A stretch of DNA of 7,242 nucleotides from an uncultured Eggerthellaceae bacterium (lineage in GTDB: Bacteria > Actinomycetota > Coriobacteriia > Coriobacteriales > Eggerthellaceae), in assembly GCA_946626265.1 (NCBI GenBank), contig CAMOUE010000113.1, positions 1-7,242 of the forward strand, in the 5' to 3' direction. Below are positions 1 to 5,019 of the stretch, in pieces. The notes beneath the pieces are model-generated. The model did not search any database and was not told the DNA's origin. It was given only the letters and a program-made list of their open reading frames with translations. Made by a program: the position numbers and the translations under genes. Position 1 is the first letter of the stretch. Each line of letters begins with the position of its first letter.

Positions 1-74
1 TCACTATACAAGTGCGATTTTGCAGTCAACACTTCTTGCTGTGCGAATGCGGGCGGGCTCCGTCTTCGTCGTCC

Positions 75-82
75 TTTATACT
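75..82 (+). promoter_or_regulatory. Possible -10 element of the flavoprotein gene
   Basis: TATACT at 77-82 differs from the sigma-70-type -10 consensus at one base. No convincing -35 box lies 16-18 bases upstream, where the sequence is GC-rich (around 53-60). Transcription from here would start near base 89 and give a leader of about 100 nt made almost wholly of the 15-bp repeats. On the opposite strand the overlapping bases 75-80 read TATAAA, so a divergent start toward the window edge is also possible. Confidence 0.35.
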
Positions 83-83
83 C

Positions 84-173
84 TGGTCAGCGGTTCGAGA
101 GCCAGCAATTAGAGAGCCAGCGATCCGCGAGCCAGCGATTCGCGAGCCAGCAATCCGCGGATCGGCGATTTAA
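84..173 (+). repeat. Six tandem 15-bp repeats in the leader of the flavoprotein gene
   Basis: Six consecutive 15-base units fill 84-98, 99-113, 114-128, 129-143, 144-158 and 159-173. The consensus is GAGCCAGCRATYCGC. Units 3 to 5 (114-158) are nearly identical, unit 2 differs at its end, and units 1 and 6 are degenerate. The array ends just before the ribosome binding site (GAGAGAGG, 174-181) of the gene starting at 188. No start codon and ribosome binding site suggest that it is translated. It could be a slippage-prone spacer, a protein-binding array or an mRNA leader element; the function is unknown. Confidence 0.85.
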
Positions 174-187
174 GAGAGAGGACTAGC

Positions 188-730
188 ATGAGCAAGATCG
201 TAGTTATCAAGGGAAGCGCGCGCAAGGGCGGCAACAGCAACACGATGGCTGACGCGTTCATCGAGGCGGCGCGCGGGCTCGGTCACGAGATCGTGGAATG
301 CAACGCCGCGAAGATGGATTTGAACGGCTGCCATGGGTGCATGACCTGTTTCAAGTCGGGGAAAGCTTGCTCGTTCGACGATGACTTCAACACGATCGCC
401 GACGACCTGTTGGCTGCCGACGGCTGGGTGTTCGCGTTCCCGATTTACTGGTACACCATGCCTGGCCAGACGAAATGCATCCTCGACAACGTGTTCTCGT
501 TCGCGGTCGGCGGAAAGAGCTGCAAGGGGAAGAAAATCGCGCTCATCTCGTGCTGCGAGGAAGACGACATGACGGTGTTCGACCATGCAGTTGGCCCGTT
601 CGAACGAGGCGGCAAGCTCATGGGCTGGGATTTTGTCGGCAACGTGCTCGTGCCGGGCGTGAACAACGTCGGCGAAATCGCCAACACCGACGGATGCGCA
701 CGCGCGGCGGCGCTCGCCGAGAAGTTCTAG
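188..730 (+). CDS. Flavodoxin-fold NAD(P)H-dependent FMN reductase / iron-sulfur flavoprotein-like
   Basis: This 180-residue protein belongs to the flavodoxin-like fold (NADPH-dependent FMN reductase) group. It is probably a cytoplasmic flavoprotein passing electrons from NAD(P)H or ferredoxin to an unknown acceptor. After the first beta strand the FMN-phosphate loop reads GSARKGGNSNT (9-19). A second flavin-contact loop, PIYWYTMPGQ, lies at 85-94. Between them sit four closely spaced cysteines, C48, C51, C54 and C61 (C-x2-C-x2-C-x6-C). This spacing fits the compact 4Fe-4S motif described for archaeal and bacterial iron-sulfur flavoproteins (Isf), although many simple reductases keep similar cysteines without a proven cluster. 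C122 and C123 form an extra adjacent pair. The start at 188 is set by the purine-rich GAGAGAGG six bases upstream. The gene stands alone: hairpins follow it, and the next gene has its own strong ribosome binding site. The fold is secure; the substrate is not known. Confidence 0.9.
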   Translation: MSKIVVIKGSARKGGNSNTMADAFIEAARGLGHEIVECNAAKMDLNGCHGCMTCFKSGKACSFDDDFNTIADDLLAADGWVFAFPIYWYTMPGQTKCILDNVFSFAVGGKSCKGKKIALISCCEEDDMTVFDHAVGPFERGGKLMGWDFVGNVLVPGVNNVGEIANTDGCARAAALAEKF

Positions 731-743
731 GAGCGCTGAATCA

Positions 744-764
744 CGCCCGCGCACCGCGCGGGCG
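744..764 (+). terminator. Strong GC hairpin after the flavoprotein gene (possible terminator)
   Basis: Fourteen bases after the stop codon, CGCCCGCGC (744-752) pairs perfectly with GCGCGGGCG (756-764) around the 3-base loop ACC. The 9-bp all-GC stem is the strongest hairpin noticed in the window. No T tract follows, so it is not a classical intrinsic terminator. It could be a U-tract-free terminator or a 3' end stabiliser. Confidence 0.4.
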
Positions 765-766
765 CC

Positions 767-803
767 GCACTCGGGTGCCGCAGGCGCAACGTGCGGACGC
801 ACG
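767..803 (+). other. Two further hairpins between the flavoprotein and channel genes
   Basis: Two smaller stems follow the 744-764 hairpin. GCAC (767-770) pairs with GTGC (775-778) around a TCGG loop, and the stem can extend past one mismatch to 764-765/780-781. CGTGC (790-794) pairs with GCACG (799-803) around GGAC. With the first hairpin they form a run of three stem-loops before the AGGAGG ribosome binding site of the channel gene. Their role is unknown; GC-rich DNA yields such stems by chance fairly often. Confidence 0.35.
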
Positions 804-843
804 CCGCGAGCTCGGACGCTCGATGCGCACTCAGGAGGTTTGT

Positions 844-1290
844 ATGCGCGAAGAAGCGAAGCCGAACAGGTTGAAATTCCGAGCTATCGGTCCGGTTATC
901 AAGGCGGCGGGGCTCTTGCCATGGACTGCGGTCTTCGTGGCGTTGTTCTTGGTTTGCGCCTTTCTCGTCACGATGTTCGAGCCGGGCGTCGATGGATTTG
1001 GGAACTCGTTGTGGTTTTTGTTCCAAGTCGTGACCACTATCGGTCTGGGAGACTACACTGCCACATCAACGGTGGGGCGCTTGGTCGCAGTTGTTTTGTC
1101 GGTGTACTCGGCGTTCTTCTTGGCGCTGATTACCGGCGCGGTTGTGAGTTACTGCTCCGAGCGGATGCGCGCTCGCCGCGACGAGAGCGTGGCGTACTTC
1201 ATCGACCAGCTCGAGCATCTGCCGGAGTTGAGCCATGATGAGCTCGTCGAACTCTCTAAGCAGGTGAAACGGTTCGATCGCATGCGATGA
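844..1290 (+). CDS. Two-transmembrane potassium-channel family protein
   Basis: This 148-residue protein is a small ion channel of the Ion_trans_2 type (two membrane helices around one pore loop), expected to form a tetramer in the cytoplasmic membrane. Helix 1 spans about residues 25-45, the pore helix about 53-63, the selectivity filter TTIGLGDY 64-71, and helix 2 about 79-103. A charged cytoplasmic tail of about 45 residues ends in KRFDRMR. There is no RCK/TrkA-N domain, so ligand gating by that route is not expected. The filter has GLG where classical potassium channels have GYG; the same TIGLGDY appears in the second pore loop of animal K2P channels, but here all four subunits would carry it. 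The start is set by AGGAGG at 833-838, five bases before ATG. The frame stays open far upstream, but those codons overlap the flavoprotein gene and the hairpins and lack a better ribosome binding site. The stop codon lies inside the first unit of a tandem repeat. Ion selectivity is unproven. Confidence 0.87.
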   Translation: MREEAKPNRLKFRAIGPVIKAAGLLPWTAVFVALFLVCAFLVTMFEPGVDGFGNSLWFLFQVVTTIGLGDYTATSTVGRLVAVVLSVYSAFFLALITGAVVSYCSERMRARRDESVAYFIDQLEHLPELSHDELVELSKQVKRFDRMR

Positions 1291-1372
1291 CGCGCTGTCG
1301 GTCGGCGGTTGGCGCGATGACGCGCCGTCGGTCGGCGGTTGGCGCGATGACGCGCCTTCGTTCGCCGTTGGC
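1284..1372 (+). repeat. Three tandem copies of a 30-bp repeat spanning the channel stop codon
   Basis: The units are 1284-1313, 1314-1343 and 1344-1372. Units 1 and 2 are 30 bases long and differ at one position (T1296 versus C1326). Unit 3 has lost one base and carries several substitutions. Each unit begins GCGATGACGCGC and ends with GTTGGC. The TGA stop of the channel gene (1288-1290) is part of unit 1, so expansion happens downstream of the coding frame and leaves the protein unchanged. CGCG-ATGA-CGCG within each junction can fold into a 4-bp stem. Confidence 0.88.
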
Positions 1373-1394
1373 GCAGCGGTGCGTCAAGGTCGCC

Positions 1395-1412
1395 CGGCGC
1401 GGCAACGCGCCG
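1395..1412 (+). other. Seven-base-pair hairpin with a GCAA tetraloop
   Basis: CGGCGCG (1395-1401) pairs perfectly with CGCGCCG (1406-1412) around GCAA, a GNRA-class tetraloop that stabilises RNA hairpins. It lies between the 30-bp repeats and the EIIC gene. No T run follows, so it could be a terminator of the channel transcript without a U tract or a leader structure of the next gene. Confidence 0.4.
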
Positions 1413-1443
1413 ACAATCTGGCGGTTGCAATAGACCGGCCGGA

Positions 1444-1456
1444 ACCCGCTTCGGGT
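1444..1456 (+). other. Small hairpin just upstream of the EIIC ribosome binding site
   Basis: ACCCG (1444-1448) pairs with CGGGT (1452-1456) around CTT. The stem ends six bases before the AGGGAGG ribosome binding site at 1462-1468. It could affect translation initiation of the EIIC gene, but a 5-bp stem is common by chance in DNA of this composition. Confidence 0.25.
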
Positions 1457-1475
1457 AGAACAGGGAGGTTGCCAT

Positions 1476-2582
1476 ATGACCGAGAAGCGTGAAAGCGGCG
1501 AGATCGCCGCGAGCGAGGGAGCAGAGGGCGCTGGGGAAGCTGGCGGCGTTCGGGGTTTCCTGGAGCGCAAGGATATCGAGATCAGTTTCCAGCGCTACGC
1601 CATCGACGCGTTGGCCGCCATGGCGCAAGGCCTGTTCGCCTCGTTGCTCATCGGGACGATTTTCAACACGATAGGCAATCTATCCGGGCTGACGGCGTTC
1701 AACGACATCGGCGCCTTCGCGACGGCGGTGGCCGGGCCGGCGATGGCGATCGCAATCGGTTATGCCCTGAAAAGTCCGCCGCTCGTGCTCTATTCGCTCG
1801 CCGTCGTCGGCTATGCGGCGAACTCCGCAGGTGGCGCGGGTGGCCCGCTTGCCGTCTTGGTCGTGGCCATCATTGCTGCCGAGCTGGGCAAGGCGGTCTC
1901 GAAGGAGACGCGCGTCGATATCTTGGTAACGCCGGCGGTCACGGTCGGGCTCGGCTGTGCGCTCGCCATGCTCGCGGGACCGGCGATCGGCGCGGTGGCC
2001 ACCGCTATCGGGAGCTTCATCATGTGGGCGACGGAGCTCCAGCCGTTCTTCATGGGCATTCTGGTTGCCGTGGTCGTGGGCGTGGCGCTCACGCTTCCCA
2101 TTTCCTCGGCAGCCATCTGCGCGGCTTTGGGCCTGACCGGCTTGGCCGGCGGTGCGGCGCTCGCGGGATGCTGTGCGCAGATGGTCGGGTTCGCGGTCAT
2201 AAGCTTTGCCGATAACGGCTGGGGCGGCATCGTCTCCCAGGGTATCGGCACGTCGATGCTGCAGATGGGAAACATCATGCGCAAGCCCGCGATCTGGGTG
2301 CCGCCCATCGTGGCCTCGGCCGTGTGCGGTCCGGTGGCCACGTGCGTTTTCTCGATGCAGCAGAACGGCCCGGCCATCGCGTCGGGCATGGGCACGTGCG
2401 GACTCGTGGGGCCGATTGGGCTCTACAGCGGCTGGGTCGCCGACGGTATCACGCCGGGTGCGTTCGAATGGCTGGGCATGCTGCTCGTGTGCCTCGTGCT
2501 TCCCGCGGTCGTGAGCTGGGTCGTCGCGTTTGCCATGCGCAAGGCCGGCATCATCGAGAAGGGCGACATGCTGCTCGATTAG
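1476..2582 (+). CDS. PfoR-like PTS EIIC-family membrane protein
   Basis: This 368-residue integral membrane protein resembles the PTS_EIIC_2 family, which includes the Clostridium perfringens regulator PfoR and other proteins related to sugar-permease (EIIC) subunits. A charged hydrophilic N-terminus of about 40 residues is followed by roughly eight to ten hydrophobic segments from residue 43 to about 354. Landmarks that look family-like are KETRVDILVTPAVT (143-156), FADNGWGG (244-251) and NGPAIASGMGTCGLVGP (298-314), probably a re-entrant or substrate-contact region. The start at 1476 follows AGGGAGG (1462-1468) with seven bases between. No EIIA, EIIB, HPr or sugar-metabolism gene is present, so phosphorylating transport cannot be inferred from this window. 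The protein may act as a facilitator or membrane regulator. The downstream genes run in the opposite direction, and the gene appears to be transcribed alone or after the channel gene. Family assignment is fairly confident; the substrate is unknown. Confidence 0.85.
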   Translation: MTEKRESGEIAASEGAEGAGEAGGVRGFLERKDIEISFQRYAIDALAAMAQGLFASLLIGTIFNTIGNLSGLTAFNDIGAFATAVAGPAMAIAIGYALKSPPLVLYSLAVVGYAANSAGGAGGPLAVLVVAIIAAELGKAVSKETRVDILVTPAVTVGLGCALAMLAGPAIGAVATAIGSFIMWATELQPFFMGILVAVVVGVALTLPISSAAICAALGLTGLAGGAALAGCCAQMVGFAVISFADNGWGGIVSQGIGTSMLQMGNIMRKPAIWVPPIVASAVCGPVATCVFSMQQNGPAIASGMGTCGLVGPIGLYSGWVADGITPGAFEWLGMLLVCLVLPAVVSWVVAFAMRKAGIIEKGDMLLD

Positions 2583-2603
2583 GCACGGCTCGTAGCTAAG
2601 TGC

Positions 2604-2624
2604 CGGCGCGCGGCCGTCGCGCCG
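2604..2624. terminator. Hairpin between convergent genes (possible bidirectional terminator)
   Basis: CGGCGCG (2604-2610) pairs perfectly with CGCGCCG (2618-2624) around a 7-base loop. It sits in the 48-base gap between the rightward EIIC gene and the leftward hydrolase gene, where a terminator serving both strands is expected. Neither flank has a T tract. A weaker stem, GGCAC (2582-2586) with GTGCC (2600-2604), overlaps the EIIC stop codon. Confidence 0.4.
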
Positions 2625-2630
2625 TCGACG

Positions 2631-3431
2631 CTATCCCTCGGCAACCTGCGCAATCGCGTCGGCTGCCTCGACCTGCTGCGATTCGCGCGAAATCCGTGCG
2701 ACCCCGTCGCCCGCCTGGTCCCCGTAGTTTCCGAAGCAGGCATGGTTTCCGCCGTCGATCACGACCTCGCGAGCCGTGGCGGGGAGCGAGGACCGCGCTT
2801 CCGCGAGCCTGTCGCGGTTGAGAACCCCGTCTTCCGTGCCGTACAGGGAAACGACGTCGCCTTCGAAACCGGAGAGGTCCACGGCCGGGTACGACGCCAG
2901 AAGCGCGACCGCGTCGAACTCGCTCTCGTGGCGCTCGGCGTAATCGCAGGCCGCCACGCCGCCCATCGAATGGCCGGCGATAATCCAGCGATCGATCTCG
3001 GGGTAGCGCCCCTCGATGCCGTTCGCGGCATCCATGTCGATTATGGCAAGGTTGAACAGCGGTTTCACGAGCACGCAGAGGATGCCCCGCTCGGCGAGCC
3101 GCTTCAGGAGCGGCGCGTACGCCTCGGGCTGGACTTTCGCGCCGGGATAGAAGATGAGCCCTGCGATCGGCTTTACGGTCGCCCCGGCAGCCGGTCCCGT
3201 GGCCTGGCCCGCAGCCAGGTTCGTGGGCTCGAAGGCAATCTTGCCGTCCGGGAGCTCTTTCACGATGACGCCGTCCGCATCCCCGTCCGCATCGGCGACG
3301 ACGGCGAGCGCGACATCGTCGGCGTGGTAGTAATCGTTCACGTACCAGATTGACCCTGCAACGAGCAGCGCCAAGACAACGAGAATCGCGATGACCGCGC
3401 GTTTGGCAAGATTTCCCTTTGTTCGCGTCAT
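2631..3431 (-). CDS. Membrane-anchored alpha/beta hydrolase
   Basis: This 266-residue protein is an alpha/beta-fold hydrolase, close in style to the Abhydrolase_5 (dienelactone hydrolase-like) group. An N-terminal basic stretch and a hydrophobic segment at about residues 11-29 form a signal anchor, with no lipobox cysteine, so the enzyme should face outside the membrane. The core runs from about residue 90. The nucleophile elbow GHSMGG (153-158) gives Ser155, Asp201 in YGTEDG (197-202) is the likely acid, and His230 in GGNHACFGNYGDQ (227-239) is the likely base, so the triad looks complete. The fold permits ester, lactone or peptide-type bonds as targets; the real substrate cannot be read from the sequence. 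The gene starts 3 bases after the stop codon of the TRIC-type gene, and its ribosome binding site (AGGTAGGA on the minus strand) overlaps that gene's end, so the two are almost certainly co-transcribed and possibly translationally coupled. Confidence 0.88.
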   Translation of the reverse strand: MTRTKGNLAKRAVIAILVVLALLVAGSIWYVNDYYHADDVALAVVADADGDADGVIVKELPDGKIAFEPTNLAAGQATGPAAGATVKPIAGLIFYPGAKVQPEAYAPLLKRLAERGILCVLVKPLFNLAIIDMDAANGIEGRYPEIDRWIIAGHSMGGVAACDYAERHESEFDAVALLASYPAVDLSGFEGDVVSLYGTEDGVLNRDRLAEARSSLPATAREVVIDGGNHACFGNYGDQAGDGVARISRESQQVEAADAIAQVAEG

Positions 3432-3434
3432 GTC

Positions 3435-4115
3435 CTACCTGTTTCTCTCGATGCCGTTCTCGACGCCCCCGCCCGACAGCGTCCCGCCGTGCGTGTGCCA
3501 GTTGAAGCGCCGGCTCAATATGGTAAGCCCGAAGCCGACGGCGACGCAGAGGATGGAGGCGATATCATGGGAAGCCCCGAGAACGAGCGGGCCGGCGTAG
3601 AAAGCCGCGCCGATGAAGCTCGATATGGCGTAGAACTTGCCCGGTTGGAAGACGCGCGGGACCTCTCCGACGCAGATATCGCGCAGCGCCGAGCCCCCGA
3701 CTGCCGTGATGCTTCCCAGAATGACGCAGATCACGGGGCCCGTCCCCGCGAACCACGACTTGCTCGCGCCGGCCAGCGCGTACCATGCCATCGTGAACGC
3801 GTCGATGTAGAAGAGCCGTGCGTAGAAGTCGACGAGATGGCGGCGCGCGGTCGACATGACGATGCAGATGCAGATGCTCGCCAGGATGACAATCGGGTGC
3901 TCCATGAAGAAGATGCCCTGGTCCTGGAGGAGCAAATCGCGGATGATGCCGCCTCCGAAGCCCGTGATCAGCCCGAGCGACACGACGCCGACCACGTCGA
4001 GTTTCCGCTCGATGGCGAACAACGCGCCCGCGAGCACGCCCATCACGACGCCGAGGTAGTCGATGATGGTCGTAGTCGGGATCTGCCCTAGCAGAGATAT
4101 GAGGTCAACGTCCAT
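3435..4115 (-). CDS. TRIC-type cation channel (UPF0126 family membrane protein)
   Basis: This 226-residue membrane protein belongs to the UPF0126 family, whose prokaryotic members are trimeric intracellular cation (TRIC) channel homologues; some annotations call the domain a glycine transporter. The family has two homologous three-helix halves plus a seventh helix, and the sequence fits: hydrophobic segments lie at about 16-34, 40-57, 73-89, 103-118, 126-141, 161-179 and 184-201. Each half carries the signature glycine-rich motif followed by Arg-Asp, GFGGGIIRD (52-60) and AVGGSALRD (138-146), the second followed by CVGEVPRVF. The C-terminal 25 residues are polar. The start is supported by GAAGGA on the minus strand, six bases before ATG. 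It is the first gene of a leftward unit with the hydrolase. Its promoter probably lies in the region shared with the lipoprotein gene at 4262. A role in potassium flux is known for studied relatives; the native role here is unknown. Confidence 0.9.
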   Translation of the reverse strand: MDVDLISLLGQIPTTTIIDYLGVVMGVLAGALFAIERKLDVVGVVSLGLITGFGGGIIRDLLLQDQGIFFMEHPIVILASICICIVMSTARRHLVDFYARLFYIDAFTMAWYALAGASKSWFAGTGPVICVILGSITAVGGSALRDICVGEVPRVFQPGKFYAISSFIGAAFYAGPLVLGASHDIASILCVAVGFGLTILSRRFNWHTHGGTLSGGGVENGIERNR

Positions 4116-4215
4116 GAGCGTTCCTTCGTAATCGTGAAATCCGCTGCTCGAGGTGTCGTTTCGGCAACAGCGCCGATCGACGGCCGATTGTCGTCCGTGA
4201 AAAGCAAATGCGCCG

Positions 4216-4223
4216 ATTATACT
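4216..4223. promoter_or_regulatory. Overlapping back-to-back -10 boxes of a divergent promoter
   Basis: Bases 4216-4221 read TATAAT on the minus strand, a perfect -10 hexamer facing the TRIC-type gene. Bases 4218-4223 read TATACT on the plus strand, facing the lipoprotein gene at 4262. Neither has a clear -35 box at the usual distance. The leftward leader would be about 95 nt and the rightward one about 30 nt. GCCGAT occurs at 4172-4177, 4183-4188 and 4212-4217, and could be part of an operator. Part of the symmetry is automatic because TATA is self-complementary, so only one direction may be active. Confidence 0.45.
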
Positions 4224-4261
4224 GCGAATATCCGCAAAGGAAACACGATAAGGGGGTCGTT

Positions 4262-4864
4262 ATGAAAAGACTGTTCGCATTGACGTTGGCCGTCGTGTTC
4301 GCTCTGGCCATGGCGGCATGCGCGGCGGGCTGCTCGGGCGCGGCGGGCGAATCGGGCTCGGGCGCGGCGAGCGGGGCAGGCTCGGGCGCGGCGAGCGGCT
4401 CGGGCGCGGCGAGCGCTTCCGCACAGGGCCAGGTGGGCATGGCGAACCCGTGGACCGACGCGTCGAGCGCGTCCGAGGCGGCGAAAGGCGCCGGGCTGAC
4501 CTCGTTCGAGGCGCCGGACGATCCGGATATCGGCGACTTCCAGTTCGAGGAGCCGAAGTACTCGTCGATGGAGGGCGTCGCCCAGGCGACCTACGACGCC
4601 GGCGCCGCTGATTTGACGGTGCGCAAAGGCGAGGGGGTTTCGGGCGTCGACCTCCACGGCGATTGGACCGACTACCCCGAGCACTGGACGCAGGACTGCG
4701 GCGGCATCGAGGTATCGTGCTCGGGTTACGCCCCCGGCCTCGCAAGCCTGATCGAGTGGACGGTCGACGGCGAATCGTACTCGGTCGAGTTCCGCGGGCT
4801 GGGCGGCGACGAGCTCGGCTTGGCAAGCGGGCAGGTCGAGGCGTTCGTCTCGAGCGTGAAATAG
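4262..4864 (+). CDS. Lipoprotein with C-terminal domain shared with its neighbour
   Basis: This 200-residue secreted protein has a basic start, a hydrophobic signal segment and two possible lipid-attachment cysteines: C20 after MAA and C24 after AAG. A Gly/Ser/Ala-rich linker (about 25-57) follows. Residues 62-200 form a compact domain beginning NPWTDASSASEA and containing RKGEGVS (121-127), WTQDCGG (142-148), SCSGYA (152-157), LIEW (163-166) and GLGG (179-182). The same 139 residues, without gaps, end the next protein downstream, with 49 identical positions by hand count. C146 is absent from that copy, whereas C153 is conserved. The domain resembles uncharacterised, DUF4367-like extracytoplasmic domains of Clostridia and Coriobacteriia from memory; its function is unknown. 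The chosen ATG follows AGGGGG (4251-4256) at five bases; an earlier in-frame ATG at 4208 would precede the probable -10 box and spoil the signal peptide. Expected location: outer face of the membrane. Confidence 0.85.
   Translation: MKRLFALTLAVVFALAMAACAAGCSGAAGESGSGAASGAGSGAASGSGAASASAQGQVGMANPWTDASSASEAAKGAGLTSFEAPDDPDIGDFQFEEPKYSSMEGVAQATYDAGAADLTVRKGEGVSGVDLHGDWTDYPEHWTQDCGGIEVSCSGYAPGLASLIEWTVDGESYSVEFRGLGGDELGLASGQVEAFVSSVK
4355..4414 (+). repeat. Three identical 18-bp copies in the lipoprotein linker
   Basis: GGCTCGGGCGCGGCGAGC occurs at 4355-4372, 4379-4396 and 4397-4414; the last two abut and the first is separated by six bases. Each encodes Gly-Ser-Gly-Ala-Ala-Ser in frame, and a degenerate relative lies just upstream (about 4333-4348). 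Change in copy number would lengthen or shorten the linker without a frameshift. Confidence 0.85.
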
Positions 4865-4959
4865 GCCGCGGCGCCGCGTTTGCGCCTGCGGGTTGCCAGC
4901 GTGAACAGGCATCCGAGGCTAATTTTTCCGAAAACGGGACCAATACGGGCAACGTTTTG

Positions 4960-4965
4960 TATAAA
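4960..4965 (+). promoter_or_regulatory. Possible -10 element of the PASTA lipoprotein gene
   Basis: The 155-base gap between the two lipoprotein genes changes from GC-rich (4865-4920) to AT-rich (4921-4970), unlike its surroundings. It holds TATAAA at 4960-4965, with GGGACC about 17 bases upstream as a poor -35. A start near 4972 would give a leader of about 48 nt before GTG. The GC-rich part contains stems such as GGCGC/GCGCC (4870-4874/4882-4886), and TTTTT occurs at 4923-4927 but too far from them for a standard terminator. Separate and shared transcription of the two genes are both possible. Confidence 0.35.
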
Positions 4966-5019
4966 GTATTCCTAGCACCGAACGATGTTCTACCGAATTG
5001 CGAAAACGAGGAGGGCAAA

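Noticed and set aside
475..843. N-terminal extension of the channel protein upstream of ATG 844
   Set aside because: The upstream codons overlap the flavoprotein gene in another frame and the hairpin region, and AGGAGG lies exactly before ATG 844.
1284..1372. CRISPR-like array
   Set aside because: The units are directly adjacent with no unique spacers, there are only three, and no cas gene is present.
2742..3353. Plus-strand open frame opposite the hydrolase gene
   Set aside because: The minus-strand frame has a complete Ser-Asp-His triad and signal anchor; the plus-strand frame has no domain or ribosome binding site.
4208..4261. Upstream in-frame ATG of the first lipoprotein
   Set aside because: It would add 18 charged residues before the signal peptide, has no ribosome binding site, and precedes the likely -10 box.
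4867..4878. Perfect 12-bp palindrome CGCGGCGCCGCG as a terminator stem
   Set aside because: A continuous palindrome leaves no loop for an RNA hairpin, and such GC palindromes are expected by chance in this DNA; no T tract follows.
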